Made by a program: the position numbers and the translations under genes | Notes under the pieces: generated by a model | What the model was told of the DNA's origin: nothing | The model's input: the letters and a program-made list of their open reading frames with translations, nothing else | The model's database searches: none | Shown here: one piece after another, positions 1 to 11,932 of the stretch | Layout of the letters: each line of letters starts with the position of its first letter | Position numbering within the stretch: the first letter of the stretch is position 1 | From: Chitinophagaceae bacterium | GTDB taxonomy: Bacteria > Bacteroidota > Bacteroidia > Chitinophagales > Chitinophagaceae | DNA length: 64,000 bases | NCBI GenBank assembly: GCA_020403455.1 | Contig: JADBXP010000002.1 | Span: 50,705-114,704, forward strand | Direction: 5' to 3'

Positions 1-681
1 AAGAACAACCGGTTATTTTTATTCGAGTGGGGGAAGACATATCATACCACACCGCAAAAGGGCTACCTGGAAACAGAACACCTAGCTGTTTTTCTAACGG
101 GAGATCGAACAGCTGAGCACTGGCAGGACAAGCCGGTAGCTACTGATTATTATTTTGCCAATGGAATTGCATCCGGATTGATCGGTTGTCTGGGAATGAC
201 ACCACAATTTCAACCCGGAAACAATGGCACCACCAAGATTAGTATAGGTGGGCGAGAGGTTGGGTCTATACTTGAAGTACCAACAAAAAAATTATCCTCC
301 TTTGACATCCGGCAGCCGGTAATCATGGTTGATTTGCTCCTTCCTGAACTGATGGAGTTACAGGAAGCAAACCGCATACGTTACAAGGAAGTAAACAAAT
401 TCCCCGTTGTACAGCGCGATCTTTCGATGGTGGTCGATGCCAGCAAAACCTACGGTGAAATGGAGGTCGCTGTTGCTTCTCTCGAATTGCCATTGCTCAA
501 ACAGCATCGATTATTCGATGTCTTCGAAAGTGAAAAGCTCGGAAAAGGGAAAAAGTCAATGGCCATGAGTTTCTTTTTCTCAGATGAAGAAAAAACGCTC
601 ACCGATAAAGAGGTAGATAAAATGATGGGACAAATCATTGCGCGCCTGGAAAAGTCTGTGGCGGCAGAAATCAGAAAATAA
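1..681 (+). CDS. pheT: Phenylalanyl-tRNA synthetase beta subunit, C-terminal part (cut by window edge)
   Basis: The reading frame is open from base 1, so this is the 3' part of a longer gene; about 226 residues are visible. The beta subunit works as an alpha2beta2 enzyme that charges tRNA-Phe in the cytoplasm. The visible part contains the end of the catalytic-like core and the C-terminal ferredoxin-fold anticodon-binding domain. Its hallmarks are KFPVVQRDLSMVVD at the domain entry, then LFDVFESEKLGKGKKSMA and a final helix after TLTDKEVD. The methionine at 178 is internal, not the start. The gene is followed after 28 bases by a coiled-coil gene and zapA, a neighbourhood known from other Bacteroidota. 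Confidence 0.95.
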   Translation, partial: KNNRLFLFEWGKTYHTTPQKGYLETEHLAVFLTGDRTAEHWQDKPVATDYYFANGIASGLIGCLGMTPQFQPGNNGTTKISIGGREVGSILEVPTKKLSSFDIRQPVIMVDLLLPELMELQEANRIRYKEVNKFPVVQRDLSMVVDASKTYGEMEVAVASLELPLLKQHRLFDVFESEKLGKGKKSMAMSFFFSDEEKTLTDKEVDKMMGQIIARLEKSVAAEIRK

Positions 682-709
682 TCCGATATTCAGCATAGAA
701 TTTTTGGCA

Positions 710-997
710 ATGACTTCATTACAACAACAGATAAATCAGTTGAAGTTGCAGGTTCGGCAACTGGTAACTCAACACGTAAAGTTGCAAAAGGAGACAAGTC
801 GGCTACAACTGGAACTAGATAAAAAAGAAAAGCAACTGGCTGCCAAAGATTTGCAATTGTCACAACTGCAACCACATGCCGATGCTGTTCGATTAGAAGC
901 AGGACTTTTGCATGACGATGAGAAAAAAGAACTGACCAAAAGAATCGATGCCTACATCAAAGAGATTGATCAGTGTTTGGCACTGTTAAACCAGTAA
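710..997 (+). CDS. Small coiled-coil protein of unknown function upstream of zapA
   Basis: This encodes 95 residues that are almost entirely one predicted coiled coil. Residues 1-50 carry heptad-like spacing of Leu/Val with many Gln, Lys and Glu; a second helical stretch with KKELTKRIDAYIKEIDQ follows. There is no signal peptide or membrane segment. I chose the ATG at 710 because longer in-frame starts lie inside pheT and give non-coil sequence. The stop is only 2 bases before the zapA ATG, so the two are almost certainly co-translated. Size and composition recall ZapB-like division coiled coils, but I see no sequence proof of homology. Function is unknown; a role with ZapA at the division ring is an inference from position. 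Confidence 0.8.
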   Translation: MTSLQQQINQLKLQVRQLVTQHVKLQKETSRLQLELDKKEKQLAAKDLQLSQLQPHADAVRLEAGLLHDDEKKELTKRIDAYIKEIDQCLALLNQ

Positions 998-999
998 TT

Positions 1000-1296
1000 A
1001 TGGATGAACTGATTCCGATTAATGTAGTAATAGCCGACAGAACTTACAGGATTCGTGTTGAGAAAAATGATGAAGAGAAAGTGCGGAAGACTGCCAACCT
1101 GATCAATCAAAAGATCGCTGAGTTCAAGGTTCAGTTTGCAGGCAAGGATATGCAGGATTTTGTATCTATGGCACTGTTGTGGTTTGCAACAGAACAGGGT
1201 GATGAAACTGATATTGTTTTGCAACAAGAAGCCGCTCTGCAAGAACTTTCTGATATGGAACAACTCATCCGCCAGACCCTGCAAACTCCTTCCTAA
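1000..1296 (+). CDS. zapA: Cell division protein ZapA
   Basis: The product has 98 residues. ZapA binds FtsZ protofilaments and stabilises the Z-ring. The sequence shows the family layout: an N-terminal globular part (IPINVVIADRTYRIRV, then EEKVRKTANLINQKIAEFK) and a C-terminal coiled coil that mediates tetramer formation. The start at 1000 gives MDELIPIN, the usual family start; the 9 extra upstream residues overlap the preceding gene and are unlike the family. It lies 2 bases after the coiled-coil gene and before rny. No 6S RNA could be recognised in the 181 bases downstream. Confidence 0.9.
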   Translation: MDELIPINVVIADRTYRIRVEKNDEEKVRKTANLINQKIAEFKVQFAGKDMQDFVSMALLWFATEQGDETDIVLQQEAALQELSDMEQLIRQTLQTPS

Positions 1297-1393
1297 TCCT
1301 GTACCTGGAGGTATCAGTACCCCCATTTTCACCCATTTATCCCGGTTTCCGGCAAGAACCTCACTTGGTTCAATAATTATTCATTATATTAAG

Positions 1394-1401
1394 TATCTTT
1401 G
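1394..1401 (+). promoter_or_regulatory. Putative promoter -7 element of rny
   Basis: TATCTTTG matches the Bacteroidota -7 consensus TAnnTTTG and lies 76 bases before the rny ATG. A TTG at 1365-1367 could be part of a -33 element, but the spacing is longer than usual. In the same gap, a short imperfect hairpin at 1307-1324 has no T-run and is not a convincing terminator. Confidence 0.5.
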
Positions 1402-1477
1402 TAGACATTCCTTTCTATAGATATGGAAAAAATGTATATGTATACGATTGTGAAAACCTTAAAAAATTGCCTATCTC

Positions 1478-3043
1478 ATGGACCCTATGATATTATTGAT
1501 CATCACAGGAGCTGTTGCCCTTATTCTGGGCCTGGCTGCCGGTTGGTTGATCTTCTCTAAAAACACTAAAAAGCGCACCGAAGAAGCCGAAGAACTGGCA
1601 GAAAAAATAGTCAAAGAAGCCGAATTAAGGGCTGAAACCATCAAGAAGGAAAAACAGCTGGAAGCCAAAGAGAAGTTTGTTCAGCTGAAATCCGAGTACG
1701 ACCGGGATGTGATGGAGCGCAACCGCAAGATTAGTGAAGCTGAGAACCGCATTAAGCAGAAAGAGCAATCAGTTTCGCAGAAGGAATCTTCTTTGGATAA
1801 GCAATCCAAGGAGATGGATGCTATCAAAGAAAACTTGAACAGACAGATCGAGGTAGTTAACAACAAGCGCGCTGAGTTGGAGAAACACCAGGAAGAGCAC
1901 ATTCGCCGGCTCGAGAAGGTGGCCGGTTTGAGTGCTGAAGATGCGCGCAACCAGTTGGTAGAAAGCCTGAAGGAAGAAGCCAGATCCAGGGCGTTGTCTT
2001 TGCAGCAGGAAATCATTGAGGAGGCCCGCGTGAAGGCCAATAAAGAGGCCCGCAAGATTGTGATACAATCTATTCAGCGCACTGCGGCGGAAGTAACCAT
2101 TGAAAATACAGTAACAGTTTTCAATCTGGAATCAGACGAAATCAAGGGTCAGATCATTGGTCGGGAGGGAAGAAATATCAGGGCCATCGAGGCAGCCACC
2201 GGAGTTGATCTGATTGTTGATGATACCCCGGAAGCCATAGTTTTATCTTCTTTTGATCCGCTTCGTCGTGAGGTGGCCAGGTTAAGTTTACAACGGTTGG
2301 TTTCTGATGGTCGTATTCACCCGGCTCGAATTGAAGAGGTGGTGGAAAAAACCCGTCGCCAGTTGGAAGAACAGATCATTGACATTGGCGAGCGTGCCGT
2401 TATAGAGATGGGCATTCATGGCCTCCACAAGGAATTGGTGCGCATGGTAGGAAAGATGCGTTTTCGTTCTTCTTATGGTCAGAACCTGCTGATGCACAGC
2501 CGGGAAACAGCCAATCTCTGTGCCATCATGGCTGCCGAGTTGGGAATGAACCCTAAGTTGGCCAAGCGTGCCGGTTTGTTGCACGATATAGGTAAGGTAC
2601 CCGATGAAGAAACTGAATTGACCCATGCATTGCTGGGTGCCAAGTTGGCCGAGAAGTACGGTGAAAATCCGGCTGTGGTGAATGCCATTGGTGCCCACCA
2701 CGATGAAATGGAAATGCAGTATGTCATTTCCCCGATTATTCAGGCCTGTGATGCCATCAGCGGAGCCCGTCCGGGCGCCCGCAGGGAGATCATGCAGCAA
2801 TACATTCAGCGGATCAAGGACCTTGAAAACCTGGCTGTTTCTTATCAGGGTGTGGAGAAGGCATATGCCATCCAGGCCGGTCGGGAACTTAGGGTTATTG
2901 TTGAGGCCGATAAGGTTTCAGATACCGAAAGCGATAAGCTGAGCTTTGAAATAGCCCAAAAAATCCAGACCGAAATGACATATCCCGGCCAAATCAAGGT
3001 GACAGTTATTAGGGAGAAAAGGGCTGTCAATGTAGCCAGGTAA
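1478..3043 (+). CDS. rny: Ribonuclease Y
   Basis: A 521-residue membrane-anchored endoribonuclease that starts mRNA decay. Order of parts: an N-terminal membrane helix (residues about 3-27, ending in WLIFS), a long charged coiled coil (about 30-200), a KH RNA-binding domain with the [11 protein letters not shown] motif, and an HD phosphohydrolase domain with HSRETANLC, the metal-binding LLHDIGK and a later AHHDE. Length and order are those of the full family. It has its own TAnnTTTG promoter candidate and is followed by rplS with a separate promoter, so it is probably transcribed alone. Confidence 0.95.
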   Translation: MDPMILLIITGAVALILGLAAGWLIFSKNTKKRTEEAEELAEKIVKEAELRAETIKKEKQLEAKEKFVQLKSEYDRDVMERNRKISEAENRIKQKEQSVSQKESSLDKQSKEMDAIKENLNRQIEVVNNKRAELEKHQEEHIRRLEKVAGLSAEDARNQLVESLKEEARSRALSLQQEIIEEARVKANKEARKIVIQSIQRTAAEVTIENTVTVFNLESDEIKGQIIGREGRNIRAIEAATGVDLIVDDTPEAIVLSSFDPLRREVARLSLQRLVSDGRIHPARIEEVVEKTRRQLEEQIIDIGERAVIEMGIHGLHKELVRMVGKMRFRSSYGQNLLMHSRETANLCAIMAAELGMNPKLAKRAGLLHDIGKVPDEETELTHALLGAKLAEKYGENPAVVNAIGAHHDEMEMQYVISPIIQACDAISGARPGARREIMQQYIQRIKDLENLAVSYQGVEKAYAIQAGRELRVIVEADKVSDTESDKLSFEIAQKIQTEMTYPGQIKVTVIREKRAVNVAR

Positions 3044-3084
3044 AAAATTATCCGTTAAAATGACCCCAGTGAAGGTTTTTTACC

Positions 3085-3092
3085 TACCTTTG
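3085..3092 (+). promoter_or_regulatory. Putative promoter -7 element of rplS
   Basis: TACCTTTG is a perfect TAnnTTTG match, 22 bases before the rplS ATG. A transcript starting about 7 bases downstream would have a short leader. Confidence 0.65.
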
Positions 3093-3114
3093 CCGTCCTC
3101 AAAAACGAAGTTTT

Positions 3115-3465
3115 ATGAACGCAGCCGTTCAATTTGTACACGACCAGCTGACTACTAAAAAGCAGCATCCCGCCTTCAAAGCAGGTGATAATATCACTGT
3201 GAACTACAAAATTATCGAGGGTGGTAAAGAACGTATCCAGAGCTTTCGCGGTGACGTGATCAAGCAACAGGGAACTGGAGCAACCGCCTCCTTTACTGTG
3301 CGGAAGATCTCCGATGGAGTAGGTGTTGAGCGTCTGTTCCCGATTCACTCACCCAATATTGAGTCTATCCAGTTGAATAAGTCCGGTAAAGTACGTCGTG
3401 CCAAGCTGTACTACCTCCGTGAGCGCAGTGGTAAGAGTGCACGTATTCGTGAGAAAAGATTTTAA
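3115..3465 (+). CDS. rplS: 50S ribosomal protein L19
   Basis: This 116-residue protein of the large ribosomal subunit sits at the interface with 30S. The family core is clear: [29 protein letters not shown], then [21 protein letters not shown], then the basic C-terminus [20 protein letters not shown]. Length is typical. It is bounded by its own promoter and a strong intrinsic terminator, so it is a single-gene transcript, unlike the rpsP-rimM-trmD-rplS operon of Proteobacteria. Confidence 0.97.
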   Translation: MNAAVQFVHDQLTTKKQHPAFKAGDNITVNYKIIEGGKERIQSFRGDVIKQQGTGATASFTVRKISDGVGVERLFPIHSPNIESIQLNKSGKVRRAKLYYLRERSGKSARIREKRF

Positions 3466-3493
3466 TTGGTTCTCAGGAGCTAAGAAATATTTG

Positions 3494-3521
3494 AAAGGCA
3501 GCCCTACGGCTGCCTTTTTTT
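3494..3521 (+). terminator. Intrinsic terminator after rplS
   Basis: A perfect 7-bp stem GGCAGCC/GGCTGCC (3497-3503 with 3508-3514) and a 4-base loop are followed by a run of seven T. It lies 28 bases after the rplS stop. Confidence 0.9.
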
Positions 3522-3567
3522 ATGCCTCCTATCATAAATCTTATTTACTGCCCTGTCAGTTTTTTTG

Positions 3568-3575
3568 TAACTTTG
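3568..3575 (+). promoter_or_regulatory. Putative promoter -7 element of tatA
   Basis: TAACTTTG fits TAnnTTTG and lies 18 bases before the chosen tatA ATG at 3594. It also argues against the longer reading frame that begins at 3522, which would start upstream of the promoter and inside the terminator tail. Confidence 0.6.
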
Positions 3576-3593
3576 TCTGCTAAATTCATTTTT

Positions 3594-3788
3594 ATGGGAA
3601 ACTTTGGATTTCAGGAAATGTTGTTCATTGGTTTGGTAATCCTGCTTTTTTTCGGGGGCAAAAAAATTCCTGAATTAATGCGTGGATTGGGTAAGGGAAT
3701 ACGTGAGTTCAATGATGCCAAGAACAATGTTAAGCGTGAGATTGAAGACGGTATCAAAGAAAAAGACAATTCTACTACCGGCGCATAA
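3594..3788 (+). CDS. tatA: Sec-independent protein translocase TatA/TatE
   Basis: A 64-residue pore-forming subunit of the twin-arginine translocase. It has the classic build: one membrane helix ([20 protein letters not shown], residues about 8-27), the [20 protein letters not shown] amphipathic helix, and a short charged tail. The start at 3594 gives the normal MGNFGFQE beginning. No tatC is nearby. gatA follows after 24 bases and has no clear promoter of its own, so the two may share a transcript; a tatA-gatA pairing has no obvious functional meaning. Confidence 0.93.
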   Translation: MGNFGFQEMLFIGLVILLFFGGKKIPELMRGLGKGIREFNDAKNNVKREIEDGIKEKDNSTTGA

Positions 3789-3812
3789 TTGCACCACAAT
3801 TAATCATAGCCT

Positions 3813-5264
3813 TTGTTTCCGATAAGTGCAATCAAAGACTATCACAGTGCGCTGCAATCTGCGGCCATTAGTTGCACTGAAACCGTACAGCATTATCTGG
3901 CTGTAATCCGCGACAACAAACACCTGAACGTATTTCTGGAAGTTTTTGAAGACGAGTCCCTCGCGCGTGCGGCAGCGCTCGATCTGGCGAGGAAAAATGG
4001 AGAGCCGTTGGCTCCACTCCATGGTGTTGTCGTGGGTATCAAAGATGTTCTCTGTTATCAGGGTCACCGGGTATCGGCAGCATCCCATATGCTTGAAGAT
4101 TATGTAGCCATCTACAATGCTACAGCCATCCAGAAATTACTCGATGCGGGAGCCATCATCATTGGCAGGCAAAACTGCGATGAGTTTGCCATGGGCAGCA
4201 GCAATGAGAATTCTGCCTTTGGTCCTGTTAGAAATTTTATCGATCCCACTCGTGTGCCGGGAGGGTCTTCCGGAGGTTCAGCCGTTGCAGTACAGGCCGG
4301 GATGTGCATGGTCAGTCTTGGTTCCGATACCGGCGGATCGGTACGTCAGCCAGCTGATTTTTGCGGTATCATCGGATTAAAACCTACCTATGGAAGGATA
4401 TCTCGTTACGGATTGATTGCGTATGCTTCCTCCTTTGATCAGATAGGTATTTTTGCTCGCAACATCAACGATGTGGCACTGGTGCTGGAAGTGATCGCAG
4501 GCACAGATGAATTTGATAGCACTGTGTCTGATCTGCCCGTTCCATCTTATTCCCATGAGTTGATGGGCGGTGCCCGGACAGGTAAGCTCGCTTATATTCG
4601 ACAGGCACTGGAGCACCCTTCTTTGGATCCGGCCATTCGCAGCTCCCTGTTTTCCTTTTTTGACCTACTTCGTTCTGAGGGCTATCAGGTAGATGCTGTA
4701 GACATGGAGTGGCTTGACGAAATTGTACCTGCCTATTATGTACTAACAACTGCGGAAGCATCCAGTAATCTTTCCCGCTATGATGGGGTAAGATATGGAT
4801 TTCGGGCACCGGGAGATTTAACAAGTCCCGGAGAACTGTATACCCTGACCCGATCCCGGGGATTTGGTAAAGAAGTACAACGCCGTATTCTGCTGGGTAA
4901 TTTTGTCTTGAGTGCGGGTTATTTCGACGCTTACTTTACCAAGGCACAACAAGTTCGACGGTTGTTGTCGGATGCCTTTCAGGACATATTTTTGAATTAT
5001 TCAGGTCTATTAATGCCTACAGTTCCTTCCCCCGCCTTCCGGCTGGGGGAAAAAACGACCGATCCCATAGAAATGTATCTGGGTGATATTTATACAGTTT
5101 TGGCCAATCTGGTGGGCTCCCCGGCTATCTCCCTCCCTTTGTTTCAGCACCCCTCCGGACTCCCCTTTGGGCTCCAGGTGATGTCGGCCCGTTTTAATGA
5201 AGTATCTTTGCTGCGCCTTTCCGACCGTTTCCTGCAACTCGCAGGGAAGTCCGCTGGTGCGTAG
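3813..5264 (+). CDS. gatA: Asp-tRNA(Asn)/Glu-tRNA(Gln) amidotransferase subunit A
   Basis: A 483-residue amidase subunit that releases ammonia from glutamine for the GatCAB complex, which converts Glu-tRNA(Gln) to Gln-tRNA(Gln). The Ser-cis-Ser-Lys triad is visible: Lys77 in VGIKD, Ser152 in GGSSGGSA and Ser176 in GSDTGGSVRQP. Length is normal. The start appears to be TTG at 3813: the following residues (FPISAIKDYHSALQ) match the family N-terminus, and no ATG or GTG gives an equally complete protein. gatB and gatC are not in the window, so the complex is encoded at scattered sites. Confidence 0.95.
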   Translation: MFPISAIKDYHSALQSAAISCTETVQHYLAVIRDNKHLNVFLEVFEDESLARAAALDLARKNGEPLAPLHGVVVGIKDVLCYQGHRVSAASHMLEDYVAIYNATAIQKLLDAGAIIIGRQNCDEFAMGSSNENSAFGPVRNFIDPTRVPGGSSGGSAVAVQAGMCMVSLGSDTGGSVRQPADFCGIIGLKPTYGRISRYGLIAYASSFDQIGIFARNINDVALVLEVIAGTDEFDSTVSDLPVPSYSHELMGGARTGKLAYIRQALEHPSLDPAIRSSLFSFFDLLRSEGYQVDAVDMEWLDEIVPAYYVLTTAEASSNLSRYDGVRYGFRAPGDLTSPGELYTLTRSRGFGKEVQRRILLGNFVLSAGYFDAYFTKAQQVRRLLSDAFQDIFLNYSGLLMPTVPSPAFRLGEKTTDPIEMYLGDIYTVLANLVGSPAISLPLFQHPSGLPFGLQVMSARFNEVSLLRLSDRFLQLAGKSAGA

Positions 5265-5315
5265 TTTGGCACGAAAATTGGACTTTGGGGGCGAAAAGCA
5301 CAAAAATTCAAGGTT

Positions 5316-6362
5316 ATGGAATGGCCATCCTGGCGCATGAATACCCCAATTGCCCTCTCCAAGGGCCTCCTGATTGCCTTTGCGCTCATAGCCGGCAGTT
5401 GGGCAGGTAAGTCATGGATGAACCCAGAGGGAACAGCAGGTATCCCATCTGATACCGGGAAAGTAGCTAAAATTGGTTTTGAAAGTCTGTTCATTGGTTC
5501 CAAATACGATCCTTCTGTGCCCTATGAATCTCAATTGAATCCCCGTGCGGTTTCTTTTGTACAGGAATACATTCGCAAGCAGGGAAAGGAGCTAGAAAAA
5601 ATGAAGTTCTGGGGCAAGCCCTATTTTGATCTATATGACAATATTTTGAGTTCTTATGGGCTTCCCAGGGAAATGAAATACCTCAGTGTTATCGAGAGTC
5701 ACCTGACACCGGGATTGGTATCCTGGGCCGGTGCGGTGGGTCCCTGGCAGTTGATGGAATATGAAGCAAAGAGATTCGGACTCAAAACCGGACCAAAAGA
5801 TGAGCGCATGGATTTTTACAAAAGTACCCATGCAGCAGCTCGATTGATGAAGGAATTGTATGGGGAGTTTGGGGACTGGTTGTTAGTAGTGGCAGCATAC
5901 AACGGGGGGCCGGGCAGGGTTCGACAGGCCATCCGTAAGTCTGGCAGCCGTGATTTCTGGAATTTGCAATATCATTTACCGGAGGAAACCCGCAACCACG
6001 TGAAAAAATTCATAGGGACACATTACATTTTTGAAGGAACAGGCGGAGTCACTACGATGACTGCCGCAGAAATGGAACAACAAAAAGCCAGCAAGCCTCC
6101 TTCCGACATTGCTGACACGCATGAACAAGTACCGGTGACAGGCAGGTTTTTATCTTCTGTTGTTGCCGCTTCCCTGGGTATTGAGCTGAAGGCATTTCTC
6201 GCAGTTAATCCGGGATTTGATCAGCAACTCGCGGCGGGTAAAACCTATTGGATGAATCTGCCTGTTGGTTTGGGAAAAAAGGAGTTATTCGAATCAAAAA
6301 AACCAGAGCTGTTGCTCACTTCTCTTCAGACTTTGCTGGCTGGTCAGGAACTCATGAAGTAG
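5316..6362 (+). CDS. MltD-like membrane-bound lytic murein transglycosylase (SLT domain)
   Basis: The product has 348 residues: an N-terminal signal or anchor segment (about residues 12-31) and an SLT-type lysozyme-like domain (about 95-230). The catalytic Glu is in LSVIESHL, followed by GAVGPWQLM and the AAYNGGPGRV motif that is diagnostic of the family. Such enzymes cut glycan strands to 1,6-anhydro products in the periplasm. The C-terminal 100 residues (VPVTGRFLSSVVAASLGI onward) look like at most one degenerate LysM-type repeat, fewer than in E. coli MltD. It converges on pabB with a 5-base gap. Confidence 0.88.
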   Translation: MEWPSWRMNTPIALSKGLLIAFALIAGSWAGKSWMNPEGTAGIPSDTGKVAKIGFESLFIGSKYDPSVPYESQLNPRAVSFVQEYIRKQGKELEKMKFWGKPYFDLYDNILSSYGLPREMKYLSVIESHLTPGLVSWAGAVGPWQLMEYEAKRFGLKTGPKDERMDFYKSTHAAARLMKELYGEFGDWLLVVAAYNGGPGRVRQAIRKSGSRDFWNLQYHLPEETRNHVKKFIGTHYIFEGTGGVTTMTAAEMEQQKASKPPSDIADTHEQVPVTGRFLSSVVAASLGIELKAFLAVNPGFDQQLAAGKTYWMNLPVGLGKKELFESKKPELLLTSLQTLLAGQELMK

Positions 6363-6367
6363 GTTGT

Positions 6368-7657
6368 TTACTTTTTCCAAAGGGACTGAATAGCCCCGGC
6401 TTTTACCTGACATTCATCCCATTCCTGTTTTGGATCACTATTGGCAGTAATTCCACCACCCACATGGTAACTGAGGTATTCCTGGGAGGATAGATACACC
6501 AGACTCCTGATCACCACATTCCAGTCAAAATCTTTTTGAGGGGTGATATACCCTATACTGCCAGAGTAAATCCCCCGGGGCTCAACTTCATATTCCTCTA
6601 TCAATTCCATTACTTTCTTTTTAGGGGCCCCTGTCATACTGCCCATTGGGAAAGTTGCTTTCAAAACATCCAGCAGCTTGGTGCCGGGTAACAATTCGCC
6701 TTCCACTGTCGATATCAGTTGATGAACCTGTGGAAAACTGTGTAGTCCTAATAATTCAGTAACGCGCACAGTCCCTTCCCGACAGATTCGGCTTAAATCA
6801 TTGCGAACCAGATCAACTACCATGATATTTTCACTCTGGTTTTTGGTGTCGTTCAGCAAGGTTTTTTGAAGAATCTCGTCTTGTTCCCGGTTGGTAGTAT
6901 TGCGTCGAATGGTGCCTTTGATGGGTTGCGACCTTATCTGATTGCCTTTTTTTTGCAAGAATCGTTCCGGACTGGCGCAGAGAACATAGTTGCCATCGTT
7001 TTTATAAAAGCAGGAAAAAGGGTTGGGAGATATCTCCATCAGTTGGACATACGTATTTAAGGCAGGAATGGTTATCGGGACTGCAAAATACTCCTGACAA
7101 AAATTTATTTCATAACAGTCTCCCCGGCGAATATGGTCTAACAGCGTTTCCACCTTTTTTATATACATGTCAGGTTCCAGTTCAGCACTAAATTGAACAG
7201 GAGGCAGTGGTTGATGGAGAGGGGCTACATCTATTTGGCGAATGCTGTTCCAGATAGTTTCTGCTGAGGGTTCCAGGGTAGAAATGATCAGTCGGTTACC
7301 GATGATTTCAATGACGGTTACCGGACAAAACAGGAGTGTTCCGGCAAAACTTCCATCGGGCATGATGGGTTGGGGCAATCCATAATAGGAATGAAAAGAA
7401 TGGTAACTGAAATGGCCGAAAAGCCAGTCATTGCATTTTTCTGCTTCTTCCAGTAAATTACCCGGGTCGCCCTCTGCTAAAAAAATTTGGTTAACTCCTG
7501 CGGCTGCCAGACAGCGAGGTTCTTCTCCGGTGTTACTGTAGTGATGGCTATCGAGAAAACAACAATATGAGTGCTGGTCGCACCAAAGCAATATCTGTTG
7601 CTTCAGCATCGACAAGTCTTGATCAGCTGTAAATTCTTGTGTGCACCTTGACTTCAC
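6368..7657 (-). CDS. pabB: Aminodeoxychorismate synthase component I (chorismate-binding enzyme)
   Basis: A 429-residue member of the anthranilate synthase/ADC synthase family that would make 4-amino-4-deoxychorismate for folate. The chorismate-binding domain fills the C-terminal two thirds: YEINFCQEY, CASPERFL, the RSQPIKGTIRR motif, VVDLVRNDLSR, GSMTGAPK and YHVGGGITANSDP. The Lys in PIKGT is the residue known to mark PabB; anthranilate synthases usually have Ala there. Hence PabB rather than TrpE. No glutaminase (pabA) or lyase (pabC) gene is adjacent. It lies 15 bases downstream of the acidic-protein gene on the same strand. Confidence 0.88.
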   Translation of the reverse strand: MKSRCTQEFTADQDLSMLKQQILLWCDQHSYCCFLDSHHYSNTGEEPRCLAAAGVNQIFLAEGDPGNLLEEAEKCNDWLFGHFSYHSFHSYYGLPQPIMPDGSFAGTLLFCPVTVIEIIGNRLIISTLEPSAETIWNSIRQIDVAPLHQPLPPVQFSAELEPDMYIKKVETLLDHIRRGDCYEINFCQEYFAVPITIPALNTYVQLMEISPNPFSCFYKNDGNYVLCASPERFLQKKGNQIRSQPIKGTIRRNTTNREQDEILQKTLLNDTKNQSENIMVVDLVRNDLSRICREGTVRVTELLGLHSFPQVHQLISTVEGELLPGTKLLDVLKATFPMGSMTGAPKKKVMELIEEYEVEPRGIYSGSIGYITPQKDFDWNVVIRSLVYLSSQEYLSYHVGGGITANSDPKQEWDECQVKAGAIQSLWKK

Positions 7658-7672
7658 TATGGATCGACGCTT

Positions 7673-8110
7673 TTAGAAATCGTCATCATCATCATCGAAT
7701 CCTCCTCCTTTCTCATCTCCGAAAAGGCCGAATTCTTTGAAATCTTCGTCGAGTTTAAAGTCATCATCGTCATCCCCTTTGCGTTTGCCACCGCCTGATT
7801 TGCCACCGCCTTTTCCTTTGGGAATGTCGAATTCATCAAAATCAGGATCCCAGCTTTCTTCTTCATCAGCTTTTTCCCAATCATCGTTTTCCTCAACGTC
7901 TTCGTCTTCATCATCTTCTTCTTTAGCTGAAGCTGATTTACGCGCATTGCTTTTACCGGGCTTCACTGATTCTTCATCATCGAAGTCATCCTCCTCATCT
8001 TCCTCTGTTTGTTTTTTAGATTTAGAGGAAGGCTTGGGGGAAGCCGGAGAATCCTTTGCGGATTTTTTAGGGGTAGAGGATTTTGGATCCTTATCAAATT
8101 TGGCTGCCAT
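7673..8110 (-). CDS. Very acidic, low-complexity protein with SSB-like C-terminal tip
   Basis: 145 residues with no recognisable folded domain. The first 40 residues are Lys/Ser/Pro-rich and basic (KSSTPKKSAKDSPASPKPSS); then Asp/Glu runs alternate with a KGKGGGKSGGGKRK basic patch, and the last residues are six Asp followed by Phe. It should be intrinsically disordered and cytoplasmic. The acidic end with a terminal aromatic residue resembles the C-terminal tip of single-stranded-DNA-binding protein. A possible second motif, DEFDIPKG, lies in the middle. The opposite-strand reading frame here is an artefact of Asp/Glu codons. Function is unknown; the start ATG and strand agree with neighbours pabB and purA. 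Confidence 0.75.
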   Translation of the reverse strand: MAAKFDKDPKSSTPKKSAKDSPASPKPSSKSKKQTEEDEEDDFDDEESVKPGKSNARKSASAKEEDDEDEDVEENDDWEKADEEESWDPDFDEFDIPKGKGGGKSGGGKRKGDDDDDFKLDEDFKEFGLFGDEKGGGFDDDDDDF

Positions 8111-8190
8111 ATTTCCAAAAAGATTTGTACCGTAAAATTTGTATTCTATTTAATACAAACCAAAAATTTTTTCTTTTAAATCCATTTTTT

Positions 8191-11821
<3,631 letters not shown>

Positions 11822-11828
11822 GTAACTA

Positions 11829-11836
11829 CAAATATA
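11829..11836 (-). promoter_or_regulatory. Putative promoter -7 element of the RelA/SpoT gene
   Basis: The minus strand reads TATATTTG, a TAnnTTTG match, ending 7 bases before the ATG of the RSH gene, so the leader would be very short or absent. Confidence 0.55.
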
Positions 11837-11898
11837 CGAAAAAGCCCCCTGCTTGCCGACAGTTCCAAGGGGTAAAAGCTTCCGTTGGCGAAGTCATC

Positions 11899-11927
11899 TT
11901 GAAGCTCCGATGAGTTGGTTACCTTTG
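11899..11927 (+). promoter_or_regulatory. Putative promoter of the ABC exporter gene, likely leaderless
   Basis: TTG (11899-11901), 18 bases, TACCTTTG (11920-11927) fits the -33/-7 pattern. The ATG chosen for the next gene begins 5 bases after the -7 element, close to where transcription should begin. Confidence 0.6.
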
Positions 11928-11932
11928 CCACA

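Noticed and set aside
1297..1477. 6S RNA downstream of zapA
   Set aside because: Although 6S RNA often follows zapA, the 181-base gap must also hold the rny promoter, and I see no long closing stem with a central bubble.
6368..7657. Anthranilate synthase component I (trpE)
   Set aside because: The PIKGT motif with Lys marks PabB; TrpE has Ala there. No trp genes are adjacent.
7737..8135. Plus-strand Ser-rich open frame opposite the acidic protein gene
   Set aside because: It is the mirror of Asp/Glu codons (GAT/GAA read as ATC/TTC and TCA/TCT) and has only low-complexity Ser; the minus-strand frame has ATG, good context and fits its neighbours.
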